From Marinobacter lutaoensis (GTDB lineage Bacteria > Pseudomonadota > Gammaproteobacteria > Pseudomonadales > Oleiphilaceae): 64,000 bases of DNA. Below are positions 53,987 to 63,483 of the stretch, piece after piece. How positions within the stretch are numbered: position 1 is the stretch's first letter; every line of letters starts with the position of its first letter. Below the pieces are notes generated by a model. It searched no databases, was not told where the DNA came from, and saw only the letters and a program-made list of their open reading frames with translations. The position numbers and the translations under genes were made by a program. Where the stretch lies: assembly GCF_001981305.1 (NCBI RefSeq), contig NZ_MSCW01000002.1, positions 62,001 to 126,000 of the forward strand, given 5' to 3'.

Positions 53987-54940
53987 TCAGCGGTTGGTAT
54001 GATGTGTTCCGGATTTCGCAACAAATGGCGCGGCCACCCCGGACGCGCCCCACCACGCCTCAGGCACCGCCGACCGGACGTGGGCAATGAATGCCCGCAC
54101 CCGCCGGGGCAGGATGCCGTGGGGGTACAGCAGCGACACCGGCAACACCGGGCCCTGCCAGTCCGGCAGGCACAGCGCCAGAGTGCCCGGATGCGCCCGC
54201 AGCCGTCGCTCCACCAGCCAGTGCGGCATCAGGCCGAGCCCACGCCCCTTGGCGATGGCATCACCCTGAACACAGAACTGGTCTACCGTGAACGACCGCC
54301 CGGACGGGGCCAGCGGATAGGCGCCGTGGCGCGGGTGGCGCAGCACCAACCCGGCGTCGGCGGAACCGAGCATGTCCACCCAGGCGTGCCGCTCGAGGTC
54401 CGCCGGCGAACTGGGGTAGCCGACCCGGGCGAAATAGTCCGGGTGGCCGTAGATGCCTTGGGTCAGGTAGCCCAACGGCTCCACCCGCAGTGCGGTATCG
54501 CCGGTCGGGCCGAGCCAGACACAGACGCCGTCGGTCAGCTGCTCCGGTACCGAGCGCTGGGTCTGGACCGACACGTGGAGCGCGTCATGGCCCGCCATGA
54601 ACGACTCCACCACCGACGAAAACCAGCCCCGGACAAAGGCCTCGTGGCAGCGCAGCACCAGCCGGCCGCTGACTTCCTCGCGCAGCTCGTCCAGTGCCTC
54701 CTGGCCGCGGGACACCAGATCCAGGATCTCCCGGCTGTAGCGGTAGAACATCCGTCCAGCCTCGTTGGGCGTCACCCGCCGCGACTGTCGACGCAGCAGC
54801 GGTTGCCCAAGCACCTCTTCCAGATGCTTGATGCGGCGACTGAGGGTGGACTTGGGCAGGTTCAGTTCCCGTGCGCTGGCGGTAAGGCTGCCGCTTTTCA
54901 CCACGGAGACAAAGGCTTCCAACTCGTTCAGGTCATACAT
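53987..54940 (-). CDS. LysR-family transcriptional regulator in the siderophore locus
   Basis: This 317-residue LysR regulator has the winged helix at residues 1-60 (MYDLNELEAFVSVVKSGSLTASARELNLPKSTLSRRIKHLEE). Its KSTLSRRI recognition helix is of the CrgA/AaeR-like subgroup. An effector domain follows (LVLRCHEAFVRGWFSSVVESF, DAIAKGRGLGLMPHWLV). It sits 88 bases before the TonB receptor gene on the same strand and is divergent from the iron ABC operon. It may be a local regulator of iron uptake, though siderophore loci more often use AraC-type or ECF regulators. Confidence 0.88.
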   Translation of the reverse strand: MYDLNELEAFVSVVKSGSLTASARELNLPKSTLSRRIKHLEEVLGQPLLRRQSRRVTPNEAGRMFYRYSREILDLVSRGQEALDELREEVSGRLVLRCHEAFVRGWFSSVVESFMAGHDALHVSVQTQRSVPEQLTDGVCVWLGPTGDTALRVEPLGYLTQGIYGHPDYFARVGYPSSPADLERHAWVDMLGSADAGLVLRHPRHGAYPLAPSGRSFTVDQFCVQGDAIAKGRGLGLMPHWLVERRLRAHPGTLALCLPDWQGPVLPVSLLYPHGILPRRVRAFIAHVRSAVPEAWWGASGVAAPFVAKSGTHHTNR

Positions 54941-55001
54941 GGGCGGCCCCGTGTTCCAGGATTTGCAACCAGTTGTTGCACGCTAGCATATTCAAATTAT
55001 G

Positions 55002-55020
55002 AATGCGAACAATTATCATT
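55002..55020. promoter_or_regulatory. Putative Fur box in the LysR/iron-ABC divergent promoter
   Basis: Positions 55002-55020 (AATGCGAACAATTATCATT) match a palindromic Fur pattern at about 15 of 19 positions by eye. The site is 70 bases before the binding-protein start and 62 bases upstream of the LysR start. Confidence 0.6.
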
Positions 55021-55089
55021 AGCTGATCACACTCACATACGACCCGCTATTCCCGGTTTCCACTGACTGTTTGCAAGGACCCCAAAGGC

Positions 55090-56061
55090 ATGTTGACGCG
55101 TTTTCCCCGCTTGTCCGCCCGATACTGGCGTTGTGCCGCCACCCTGCTGCTGGCGCTGACTGCGTCCCTGGCCAGCGCGGCCCCCCGCACCTTGGACACC
55201 GCCTTTGGCGAGGTCACCCTCACCGGCACCCCGGAACGCGTGGTCACCCTGTACGAGGGAGCCCTGGATGCCGCCATCGCGGTGGGTGTGCAGCCGGTCG
55301 GCGCCATCGTGACCCGGGGCGGTAACCAGGTGGCGGAGTACATCCAGCCCAGGGTCGGCGACGTCCAGATCGTGGGCACGCCGGGAGAAACCAACCTCGA
55401 GGCAGTCATCGCCCTGGCCCCGGACCTGATTCTGGCATCCGCCCGCACCACCGAACCCCAGTACCGGCTGCTGTCCAGGATCGCACCCACCATCGTGCCG
55501 GACGTACCTGCCTTTCAACCGGACACCTGGAAACGGGAAACCCGACTGTTCGCCCGGGCACTGGACCGCGCCGAGGCCGGCGAGGCGGCGATCGCCCGGG
55601 TCGAGGCTCGGGTCCGCGAGGTTGCCCAGCAGCTGGACACCACCCTGGCGCCGGACCGGCGCGATGCCGCCCTGGTCCGCTGGATGCCCCAGGGCCCCCT
55701 GGTGATGAGCCGCGGCCTGTTCTCCGCCAGCCTGCTGCAGGCGGTGGGCTTTCAGGTGGACGACGCCGGCATCGTCGAGGCCGGACGCCCCCACAGCCAT
55801 CCGCTCAGCCATGAGAACCTGGCCAAGGTGGATCGCCATGCCCTGTTCCTGGCGACCCTGAACGCCGACGGCGAGCAGGCCTTGGCCGCCGCCCGCCAGG
55901 CCCCGGCATTCCAGCGCCTGGAGGTGGCCAGGAACCACCGGATCGTTACCGTTAACGGCCAGCTGTGGACCAGCGCATCCGGCCCGCTGGCCGCCTTGGG
56001 CATACTGGACGACATCGCCGAGGCGCTGACCGACGGCCCCCTGGCCCGGCCGATGCCCTAG
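55090..56061 (+). CDS. Iron-siderophore ABC transporter periplasmic binding protein
   Basis: This 323-residue class III binding protein of the FecB/FhuD type has signal peptide LLLALTASLASAA. GTPERVVTLYEGALDAAIAVGVQPVG, LEAVIALAPDLILAS and a C-terminal WTSASGPLAALGILDDI are typical. It delivers ferric siderophore to the two permeases encoded downstream. It is the first gene of a four-gene ABC operon, and a stem-loop follows it. Confidence 0.92.
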   Translation: MLTRFPRLSARYWRCAATLLLALTASLASAAPRTLDTAFGEVTLTGTPERVVTLYEGALDAAIAVGVQPVGAIVTRGGNQVAEYIQPRVGDVQIVGTPGETNLEAVIALAPDLILASARTTEPQYRLLSRIAPTIVPDVPAFQPDTWKRETRLFARALDRAEAGEAAIARVEARVREVAQQLDTTLAPDRRDAALVRWMPQGPLVMSRGLFSASLLQAVGFQVDDAGIVEAGRPHSHPLSHENLAKVDRHALFLATLNADGEQALAAARQAPAFQRLEVARNHRIVTVNGQLWTSASGPLAALGILDDIAEALTDGPLARPMP

Positions 56062-56087
56062 TGCTACGACAACCCGTTGCGTCTTTT

Positions 56088-56109
56088 GCCCGCCACTTCG
56101 GTCGCGGGC
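56088..56109 (+). other. Stem-loop between iron binding-protein and permease genes
   Basis: GCCCGC (56088-56093) and GCGGGC (56104-56109) form a 6-bp stem with a 10-base loop, followed by TTCTTTG. It may be a weak terminator that lowers permease expression relative to the binding protein. Confidence 0.5.
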
Positions 56110-56132
56110 TTCTTTGCATCCTGGTATCCGCC

Positions 56133-57119
56133 ATGACCACACGCGTTCGTTACCTGATCCCCTGGGGGCTTCTGCTGTTGGCGGCACTGGCCTCCCTGCT
56201 GTTCGGTGCCGGCTCCCTGCCCTGGCAGGAAGCGGCCTCGGCCCTGGTCGGCCAGGGCCACGAGGACGCCCGTTTCGTGTTGCTGGAACTGCGGCTGCCG
56301 CGCCTGGCGGTGGGCGCCACGGTTGGCTTGGCGCTGGGCGTGGCCGGCGCCCTGCTGCAGGCACTGACCCGCAATCCGCTGGCGGAGCCCGGGCTGCTGG
56401 GCGTCAGTGCCGGCAGTGCCTTCGCGGTATCACTGGCCATCCTGTTCGGCGCCAGCACCGCCACCCTCACCACCCTGGTGGCGCAGGCCGGAGCCCTGGC
56501 CGGCTGCGCCCTGGTTCTGGCGGCCACGCGCCTGCAGGGAACCGGCCAGGACCCGGTGCGTCTGGTGCTGGCGGGGGCCACGGTCACCGGCCTGCTGCTG
56601 TCGCTGACCTCATTGCTGATGCTGATCGACCAGCGGGCGGCGGATGAAATCCGTTTCTGGATCACCGGCAGCGTCGCGGGCCGGCAATGGCACCAGTGGT
56701 GGGCCACCCTGCCCTCCCTGGCACTGGCCACCGTCGTGATCCTGACCGTGATCAGGCCGCTGGCGTCCCTGGCTCTGGGCGAGCGGGTGGCCATGGGGCT
56801 CGGGCACCGGCCGGGGCTGATCCGGCTGCTGGTGATCCTGGTCGTGGCCCTGCTGGTGGGCGCCGCCACCGCCCTGGCCGGGCCGCTGGTGTTCGTCGGG
56901 CTGGTGGTGCCCTTCGCGGCCCGGGCGCTGGCAGGCGCCGACATCCGGCGAACCCTCTGGCTCTGCTTGCCCATCGGCCCCGCCCTGGTGGTGTTTGCCG
57001 ACACCTTGTCCCGGTTGCTGGTGGCGCCGTCGGAACTGCCCCTCGGGGTGATCACGGCGCTGGTCGGTGCGCCGGTACTGATGGTGATTGTCCGCGCCCG
57101 GAGGATGCCGACCCTATGA
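56133..57119 (+). CDS. FecCD-family iron-siderophore permease (first)
   Basis: This 328-residue permease has about ten helices. FecCD signatures are LRLPRLAVGATVGLALGVAGALLQALTRNPLAEPGLLGVSAG and LVFVGLVVPFAARALAG. ATG at 56133 matches the family start. A GTG at 56061, overlapping the previous stop, would add 24 residues and could allow coupling, so the start is not certain. It overlaps the second permease gene by four bases. The two permeases form a heterodimer. Confidence 0.9.
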   Translation: MTTRVRYLIPWGLLLLAALASLLFGAGSLPWQEAASALVGQGHEDARFVLLELRLPRLAVGATVGLALGVAGALLQALTRNPLAEPGLLGVSAGSAFAVSLAILFGASTATLTTLVAQAGALAGCALVLAATRLQGTGQDPVRLVLAGATVTGLLLSLTSLLMLIDQRAADEIRFWITGSVAGRQWHQWWATLPSLALATVVILTVIRPLASLALGERVAMGLGHRPGLIRLLVILVVALLVGAATALAGPLVFVGLVVPFAARALAGADIRRTLWLCLPIGPALVVFADTLSRLLVAPSELPLGVITALVGAPVLMVIVRARRMPTL

Positions 57120-58195
57120 CCGTCTCGACGACCTCGCCCCCACCGGCCCGAAGCAACACCCGGATCACCGGGCACTGGTGGCTGCGGGCCGGGCGCTGGA
57201 GCCTGCTGATCAACCGCCGGGCGGTGGCCCTGAACCTGGTGCTGCTGCTGGTGCTGGCGGCCGTCTCGCTGGCATCCCTGGCCCTGGGCAGCCTGTCGAT
57301 TCCGTTGCCGGAGGTGATTCGGGCGCTGCGGGGCGAGGGCTCCCCCGTGACGGCCCTGGTGGTGACCGAACTGCGCCTGCCACGCCTGCTGGCCGGGTGG
57401 GTGACCGGCGCCGCCTTCGCCCTGGCCGGTGTCGTGATGCAGACCCTGGCGCGCAACCGACTGGCCACACCGGGCATCATCGGCATCGACAACGCCGCCA
57501 CGGCCTTCGCCGTGGCCTCGGTCGTGGGCACCGGCGTCAGCCTGGCCCCGCCGGCGATGGCGCTGACCGGCGCCGCCTGTGCCACCGCGCTGGCCTTCGG
57601 CTTGGCCGGCGCCACCGGCACCCGGGGCTATCGTTTCATCATTTCCGGAGTGGCCATCGGCGCCGTTTCCGGGGCCATCACCCAGGTCATGCTGAGCGCG
57701 GTGCCCCTCGATGCCGCCAACGCCGCCTACCCCTGGACCGTCGGCAGCCTCAATGCCCGCTCGCCCGACGCCCTCCGGCTGCTGGCCGTCGGCCTGGGCA
57801 TCGGCTACCTGCTGGCCTTGGGGCTGCGGCGACCCATGGCGATCCTGCAGCTGCCGGAACCGGTTTCCACCGCCCTGGGCACACGCACCGGTCAGGTTCG
57901 CCTGGCCGGCCTGGCCCTGTCGGTACTGCTGACCGGGCTGGCGGTGGCGGTCGCCGGACCGGTGGGACTGGTCGCCCTGATCGCCCCGGAGCTGGCGCGC
58001 CTGGCCAGCCATCCCGGCCGCCTGCCGCTGACCGCCTCGGCCTTGCTGGGGGCGCTGCTGATGACGGTGTCGGACCTGGCCGGCCGGCTGCTGCTGTCGC
58101 CCCTGGAAATTCCGGTCGGCATCATCACCGCCCTGGCCGGCAGCCCCTATCTGCTCTGGCTGCTGCTGCGCCAATCCCCGGACATCAACCGATGA
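57116..58195 (+). CDS. FecCD-family iron-siderophore permease (second)
   Basis: This 359-residue permease of the FecCD family has an extra cytosolic N-terminal stretch (SPPPARSNTRITGHWWLRAG) before the first helix. LRLPRLLAGWVTGAAFALAGVVMQTLARNRLATPGIIGI and VGLVALIAPELAR are diagnostic. The start ATG overlaps the preceding stop (ATGA), and its own stop overlaps the ATPase start in the same way. Confidence 0.92.
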   Translation: MTVSTTSPPPARSNTRITGHWWLRAGRWSLLINRRAVALNLVLLLVLAAVSLASLALGSLSIPLPEVIRALRGEGSPVTALVVTELRLPRLLAGWVTGAAFALAGVVMQTLARNRLATPGIIGIDNAATAFAVASVVGTGVSLAPPAMALTGAACATALAFGLAGATGTRGYRFIISGVAIGAVSGAITQVMLSAVPLDAANAAYPWTVGSLNARSPDALRLLAVGLGIGYLLALGLRRPMAILQLPEPVSTALGTRTGQVRLAGLALSVLLTGLAVAVAGPVGLVALIAPELARLASHPGRLPLTASALLGALLMTVSDLAGRLLLSPLEIPVGIITALAGSPYLLWLLLRQSPDINR

Positions 58196-59007
58196 CAGAC
58201 GCCACCATGACTGACACCACCACCGCCCCGCTGTCGGCCCGGCACCTGACCCTGGCCCACGGCGAGCACACCATCATCCATGAACTCGACACTGCGCTGC
58301 CCGCCGGTCAGGTGACCGCCATCGTCGGCCCCAACGGCTGTGGCAAGTCCACCCTCCTGAACGGGCTTGCACGCATCCACAAGCCCCGGGGCGGGGCGGT
58401 GCTACTCAATGGCGCCGACATTCATGCCCTGCCGGCGCGGGAAGTGGCCCGCAGGCTCGCCCTCCTGCCCCAGGAAACCCATGCACCGGAAGGTCTGACC
58501 GTCGCCGATCTGGTGCGTTTCGGCCGTCACCCCCATCAGCGCTGGCTGCAACAGTGGTCAGAGGCGGACCAACGGGCACTGGAGCAGGCCCTGGCGGCAG
58601 CGGATGTGGCCGACCTGGCCGACCGCCCCCTGGACACCCTGTCCGGCGGCCAGCGTCAGCGGGCCTGGATCGCCATGAGCATCGCCCAGGAAACGCCGCT
58701 GCTGCTGCTGGACGAACCGACCTCGGCGCTGGATCTGGGCCACCAGATCGAGGTGTTCGAGCTGATCCGGAGCCTGGCCGGCCAGGGCAAGACCATTGCC
58801 ATGGTGGTGCACGACCTGGCCAGTGCCTGCCGCTACGCCGATCACCTCATCGCCATGCGCGAAGGCCGCATCCTGCGCGCGGGCGCTCCCGCCGAGGTCG
58901 TCACCACCGAGCTGATCGAGGCGCTGTACGGCGTCACCTGCGACCTGATGCACGACCCGGCCTCGGGCAGCCCGGTCCTGATCAACCTCCGGCGGGTGGC
59001 GCGCTAG
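58192..59007 (+). CDS. Iron-siderophore ABC transporter ATPase (FecE/FepC type)
   Basis: This is a 271-residue ATPase. Walker A GPNGCGKST, Q-loop LLPQETHAPEGLTVADLV, signature LSGGQRQRAWIAM, Walker B LLLLDEPTSALDLGHQ and switch VVHDLASACRYAD are all present. It energises the FecCD permease pair. ATGA overlap with the preceding gene. A second in-frame ATG at residue 6 is an alternative start. No terminator is visible before the next gene, 97 bases on. Confidence 0.93.
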   Translation: MTDATMTDTTTAPLSARHLTLAHGEHTIIHELDTALPAGQVTAIVGPNGCGKSTLLNGLARIHKPRGGAVLLNGADIHALPAREVARRLALLPQETHAPEGLTVADLVRFGRHPHQRWLQQWSEADQRALEQALAAADVADLADRPLDTLSGGQRQRAWIAMSIAQETPLLLLDEPTSALDLGHQIEVFELIRSLAGQGKTIAMVVHDLASACRYADHLIAMREGRILRAGAPAEVVTTELIEALYGVTCDLMHDPASGSPVLINLRRVAR

Positions 59008-59104
59008 GTCCGCCCACTGCCTTCGTTTCGACACCAAACCATCATGGCTCTGAAAACTGGACAGGTCATTGTTGGCGAAGCCCCCTCACAAAGGAGTTGC
59101 CAAC

Positions 59105-60928
59105 ATGCTCAGAACACTCGCCTGGATCGCGCTGCCCCTGTTCGTGCTCGCCGGTTGCAACGACGACAATGACACCGATCGCGACACGGAAGCGGACGCC
59201 TTCACCGTCCACATCCTGCACATCAACGATCATCACTCCCATCTGGAGGAAGAGTCCCAGACCCTGGCGATCGCCGGCGCGGACACCACCTTCGCCCTGG
59301 GCGGTTTCCCCCGGGTGGTGGCCAAGATCGCCGAGCGTTCGGCGGCGCTGGACCCGGTCCTGACGCTGCACGCCGGCGACGCCATCACCGGCACCCTCTA
59401 CTTCACCTCCTTCGAGGGCGAGGCCGACGCCGAGCTGATGAATCAGGTCTGTTTCGACGCCTTCGCTCTGGGTAACCATGAGTTCGACCGGGGTGATGAG
59501 GGCCTCAAGGCGTTTCTGGACATGCTCGACAGCGGCAGCTGCAGCACCCCGGTGCTGGCCGCCAACGTCAAGCCCCAGGTGGGCACGCCGCTGGCGCCGG
59601 TGTCCGAAACCGACTACCTCCAGCCCTACGTCATCAAGGAGCTGAACGGAAACCGGGTCGGCATCATCGGCATCGACATCGCCAACAAGACCCGGAACAG
59701 TTCCAGCCCATTGGCCAGCACCCAGTTCCTGGACGAAACCGAAACCGCCCAGGCAATGATCAACGAGCTGGAGGCCGCCGGCGTCAACAAAATCATCCTG
59801 ATGACCCACTATCAGTACGCCAACGACCTCCAGCTCGCCCAGAACCTGTCCGGGGTGGATGTCATCATCGGCGGGGATTCCCACACCCTGCTGGGCGATT
59901 TTGACGACTACGGCCTGACCGCCGCCGGCCCCTACCCGACCGAGCGCACCGATGCCAACGGACACACCGTATGCATTGCCCAGGCCTGGCAGTATGCCTA
60001 TGCGGTGGGCGAACTGAACGTCACCTGGGACAGTAACGGACACGTCACCGGATGCGACGGCACCCCGCACCTGCTGCTGGGCGAACCCATTGTGCGCGAG
60101 GACGGCAGCGGCACCGAGTACACCCCTACCGGGGCCGAGCGTGACGAGATTCTGGCCGCCCTCGACCAGGACCCGCAGCTGAGTCTGGTCACACCGGATA
60201 CCGGTGCCACCCAGATTCTCGATGACTACACTCACCAGCTGGACGCCTTCCGCAACCAGGTGATCGGTACCGCCACCGAGGACCTCTGCTACGAGCGCAT
60301 TCCCGGCCAGGGGCGCAGCCAGCTGCCCAGCTGCGCCGGCCAGACCGACGTGCGTGGCGGCGACATTCCCAACCTGGTGGCCCAGGCCTTCCTGTACCAG
60401 AGCAAAACCGCCGACGTCGCCATCCAGAACGGCGGTGGCGTACGCATCGACATTCCCGCCGGCAGCATCACCATCGGGGACGCCTACACCCTGCTGCCGT
60501 TCGCCAACACCCTGACCAACCTGACCATGACCGGCGCCGAGATCCGCCAGGTGCTGAACGAGGCGGTGGACTACGCCCACGACCCGGACGGCTCGTCCGG
60601 TGCCTATCCCTACGCCGCCGGGCTGCGCTGGCAGGTGGACATGACCCGAGCGGCCGGCGAGCGATTGTACAATCTGGAAGTCAAAGCCAAGGGAGAAAGC
60701 GTCTGGCGTCCCCTGGACGACGGCGAGATTCTGACGGTGGTCAGCAACAGCTTCACCGCCGGCGGCCGCGACGGCTATGTCACCTTCGGCACGGTCAGCG
60801 CGGACGGACGCGCCGAGGACACCTTCCTCGACTACGCCCAGTCGTTCGTAGACTATGTCACCGACATCGGCAGCCTGAGCAAGCCGGCACTGGAGGATTA
60901 CTCCACCCAGTCCTACACCGCACCCTGA
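59105..60928 (+). CDS. nadN: NAD nucleotidase/5'-nucleotidase lipoprotein, NadN/UshA family
   Basis: This is a 607-residue metallophosphoesterase/5'-nucleotidase. A lipoprotein signal with Cys18 (LFVLAGC) is followed by the dinuclear metal motifs HILHINDHHSHLE, LHAGDAITGTLYF, LGNHEFDRG, ILMTHYQY and GGDSHTLLG, and then the C-terminal substrate domain (QNGGGVRIDIPAG, DAYTLLPFANTL). The pattern is closer to H. influenzae NadN than to UshA. It hydrolyses NAD or nucleotides outside the inner membrane for salvage. ATG at 59105 with AAGGAG upstream is chosen over 59069. Confidence 0.9.
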   Translation: MLRTLAWIALPLFVLAGCNDDNDTDRDTEADAFTVHILHINDHHSHLEEESQTLAIAGADTTFALGGFPRVVAKIAERSAALDPVLTLHAGDAITGTLYFTSFEGEADAELMNQVCFDAFALGNHEFDRGDEGLKAFLDMLDSGSCSTPVLAANVKPQVGTPLAPVSETDYLQPYVIKELNGNRVGIIGIDIANKTRNSSSPLASTQFLDETETAQAMINELEAAGVNKIILMTHYQYANDLQLAQNLSGVDVIIGGDSHTLLGDFDDYGLTAAGPYPTERTDANGHTVCIAQAWQYAYAVGELNVTWDSNGHVTGCDGTPHLLLGEPIVREDGSGTEYTPTGAERDEILAALDQDPQLSLVTPDTGATQILDDYTHQLDAFRNQVIGTATEDLCYERIPGQGRSQLPSCAGQTDVRGGDIPNLVAQAFLYQSKTADVAIQNGGGVRIDIPAGSITIGDAYTLLPFANTLTNLTMTGAEIRQVLNEAVDYAHDPDGSSGAYPYAAGLRWQVDMTRAAGERLYNLEVKAKGESVWRPLDDGEILTVVSNSFTAGGRDGYVTFGTVSADGRAEDTFLDYAQSFVDYVTDIGSLSKPALEDYSTQSYTAP

Positions 60929-60938
60929 CCTTTCCGGA

Positions 60939-60962
60939 GCCCGCCGAACGCGGGCGCCTTTC
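60939..60962 (+). terminator. Weak hairpin terminator after nadN
   Basis: GCCCGC (60939-60944) and GCGGGC (60950-60955) form a 6-bp stem with a 5-base loop followed by GCCTTTC. The stem is short and the T tract interrupted. Confidence 0.45.
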
Positions 60963-61040
60963 ACTCTCCCGCTTGAAATTGCGCCCGGTTGCCGTCATCG
61001 TCCAATCACACATCGAACCCTGCCCCGACCGGAGCCGAAC

Positions 61041-61580
61041 ATGACCCGACCCACGATCCACGTCTTCCTGTCCCACGGCCTGGAAAGCGGCCCGGGCAGT
61101 ACCAAGGTCCAGGCCCTGAAGCGGGTGGCCGAGCGTTTCCCCGGTGTTTATGCCGAGGCCATCGACCACCGGCCCAGCCGCGACCCGGACGAGCGCCTGA
61201 AGCAGATGCGCGCAGCCATGGCCCGCGCCGGCGCCGATCCCGAGCGAACCATTCTGGCCGGTTCCAGCATGGGCGGCTGGGTGTGCGCACAGACCAGTTC
61301 GGAGACCCCGGTGCTCGGCTGTTTTCTGCTGGCACCGGCGCTGGCCCTGCCCCGTTATCCACAATCTCGCCCGACCATCCGGGCCCGCCACTGCCAGATC
61401 ATCCACGGCTGGAACGATAATGTTGTACCTGTAATGCCTGTTTTGGAGTTGGCCCGGGAACAGCAACTGCCGGTGCTGCTGCTGGCCGACGGACATCGCC
61501 TCGAACGCAGTGTCGGGCGGGTCGCCGAGGCGTTCGAGGGTTTCCTCCGGCGCTGCCTGCCAGAACAGAATCAGACCTAA
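61041..61580 (+). CDS. YqiA/YcfP-like alpha/beta hydrolase
   Basis: This 179-residue small alpha/beta hydrolase has an N-terminal FLSHGLESGPGSTKVQALK, nucleophile elbow AGSSMGGW, a late Asp in HGWNDNVVPV and the catalytic His in ADGHRLE. The size and motifs match the UPF0227/YqiA esterase group. The substrate is unknown. It has a consensus-poor ribosome site and stands alone between nadN and teaA. Confidence 0.87.
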   Translation: MTRPTIHVFLSHGLESGPGSTKVQALKRVAERFPGVYAEAIDHRPSRDPDERLKQMRAAMARAGADPERTILAGSSMGGWVCAQTSSETPVLGCFLLAPALALPRYPQSRPTIRARHCQIIHGWNDNVVPVMPVLELAREQQLPVLLLADGHRLERSVGRVAEAFEGFLRRCLPEQNQT

Positions 61581-61720
61581 ATTCATTCACTTAGGATTCA
61601 CGTAAAGCGCCGGAACGGGAGCAACCGGCGCCCGCCCGTTCCTTGCGAAACCCCGCCCGTTTTGCCAGTCTGTAATGATGCAACGATGGATGAAAGCAAA
61701 TAACGAGCGGAGGCTACCCG

Positions 61721-62749
61721 ATGAAAACCATGAATCACCTCAGGAAAATGGCCGGCGTATCCATGTTGGCGCTGGCGGGCCTGACCACGGCGAACATCGC
61801 CAGCGCGGATACCTGGCGCTACGCCCACGAAGAATACGAAGGCGACGTTCAGGACGTGTTCGCCTACAAATTCAAGGAATACATCGAGGACCACTCCGAC
61901 CACACCCTGCAAATCTACCGCTTCGGCGAGCTGGGTGAATCCGACGACATCATGGAACAGACCCAGGCGGGCATCCTGAATTTCGTCAACCAATCCCCCG
62001 GCTTCACCGGCGCGCTGATTCCCGAGGCGCAGATTTTCTTCATTCCCTATCTGATGCCCACCGACATGGATACCGTGGTGAAGTTCTTCCGGGAGAGCAC
62101 GGCCATCAACGAGGCGTTTCCGAAGCTGTACGCCGAGAAGGGACTGGAGCTGCTGAAGATGTACCCGGAAGGGGAGATGGTGGTCACGGTGGACGAACCG
62201 GTCACCAAGCCCGAGGACTTCAAGAACAAGAAGATCCGGGTCATGACCAACCCACTGCTGTCGGAAACCTACGCCGCCTTCGGTGCCACGCCGACCCCGC
62301 TGCCCTGGGGTGAGGTCTACGGTGCCCTTCAGACCAACATGATCCAGGGTCAGGAAAACCCGATCTTCTGGATCGAGTCGGGCGGCCTGTACGAGGTATC
62401 CCCGAACTTGGTGTTCACCGGCCACGGCTGGTTCACCACCGCCATGATGGCGAATCAGGACTTTTACAACGACCTGTCCAGCCAGGACAAACAGCTGGTC
62501 CAGGACGCCGCCGACTACGCCTTTGAAGCCATCATCGAGCACATCGATGGCCTGGCCGAGGCCTCCCTCGAAAAAATCCGCGCGGCCAGCGACGAAGTGA
62601 CCGTCACCCGCCTGACCGACGAACAGATCGAGGCCTTCCGCGCCCGAGCGCCCCAGGTCGAGGAGAAATTCATCGAGATGACGGGCGAGCGCGGCAAGAA
62701 GCTGCTGGCGCAGTTCAAGGAAGACCTGAAAGCGGTTCAGAACGACTGA
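61721..62749 (+). CDS. teaA: Ectoine TRAP transporter periplasmic binding protein TeaA
   Basis: This is a 342-residue DctP-family protein with signal peptide ending ANIASA. The mature start [20 protein letters not shown], then [71 protein letters not shown] and [14 protein letters not shown], follows Halomonas elongata TeaA almost residue for residue as I recall it. TeaA binds ectoine and hydroxyectoine in the periplasm and recovers leaked compatible solute. GGAGG seven bases before the ATG supports the start. The small and large permease genes follow. Confidence 0.93.
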   Translation: MKTMNHLRKMAGVSMLALAGLTTANIASADTWRYAHEEYEGDVQDVFAYKFKEYIEDHSDHTLQIYRFGELGESDDIMEQTQAGILNFVNQSPGFTGALIPEAQIFFIPYLMPTDMDTVVKFFRESTAINEAFPKLYAEKGLELLKMYPEGEMVVTVDEPVTKPEDFKNKKIRVMTNPLLSETYAAFGATPTPLPWGEVYGALQTNMIQGQENPIFWIESGGLYEVSPNLVFTGHGWFTTAMMANQDFYNDLSSQDKQLVQDAADYAFEAIIEHIDGLAEASLEKIRAASDEVTVTRLTDEQIEAFRARAPQVEEKFIEMTGERGKKLLAQFKEDLKAVQND

Positions 62750-62800
62750 GCCTCAACCGCGGCCGGCGCCGGGCGGGTACCGGCCCTGGCCGCACGAACC

Positions 62801-62835
62801 CCGCTCCCGCCAAGGCATCTTCCCGCCGGGAGCGG
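62801..62835 (+). other. Stem-loop between teaA and teaB
   Basis: CCGCTCCCG (62801-62809) and CGGGAGCGG (62827-62835) are a perfect 9-bp inverted repeat with a 17-base loop. A second repeat, GGCCGG/CCGGCC (62761-62785), precedes it. Neither has a T tract, so both are likely mRNA stabilisers behind the binding-protein gene. Confidence 0.55.
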
Positions 62836-62856
62836 CCTGACCGGGAGCAACCATCC

Positions 62857-63450
62857 ATGACCGAGCCCTCTCCGGAGATCGAAGACGACACCGGCGCCTA
62901 CCAGTCCGGCCTGCCGGGATTTCTCGGCACCCTCGATGTCTGGATTTCCAAGGTTGAAGCCGTCATGCTGGCGCTGGGTGTTCTGGCGATGGCGGTGAAC
63001 ACCTGCGCCAACGTCGTCGCCCGCTTCGTGTTCAGCGAAGGCCTGTTCTTTTCCGGCGAAATTAACCGGATCCTGATCATTCTGGTGACCTTCGCCGGCA
63101 TCGGCTATGCCGCCCGGCACGGCCGCCACATCCGCATGTCGGCCCTGTACGACGCGTTCCCCACCCAAGTCCGCAAGGTGCTGATGATCGTCATCGCCCT
63201 GTTCACCTCGGCGGTGATGTTTTTTCTCTGTTATTACGCCTACGAGTACATCCAGACACTGTACAGTCGGGGCCGGATCCTGCCGGCACTGGGCTTCGAG
63301 ATCTGGTGGATCTACATCTGGGCCCCGGTGGGGTTCGCCATCACCGGCATCCAGTATCTGCTCACCGCCATCAAGAACTTCACCACCCGGGATGTCTACC
63401 TCTCCACCGGGGTGATCGATGGCTACGCCGATACCGAATCCGAGGTCTGA
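62857..63450 (+). CDS. teaB: Ectoine TRAP transporter small permease TeaB
   Basis: This 197-residue DctQ-family protein has four helices ([66 protein letters not shown]) and the motif [21 protein letters not shown], then [17 protein letters not shown]. The N-terminal tail is acidic and longer than usual. It lies between teaA and the large permease gene and completes the importer. Confidence 0.91.
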   Translation: MTEPSPEIEDDTGAYQSGLPGFLGTLDVWISKVEAVMLALGVLAMAVNTCANVVARFVFSEGLFFSGEINRILIILVTFAGIGYAARHGRHIRMSALYDAFPTQVRKVLMIVIALFTSAVMFFLCYYAYEYIQTLYSRGRILPALGFEIWWIYIWAPVGFAITGIQYLLTAIKNFTTRDVYLSTGVIDGYADTESEV

Positions 63451-63483
63451 AGCCGCCCGGCACACGGTTAAGGAACGTCCCCC

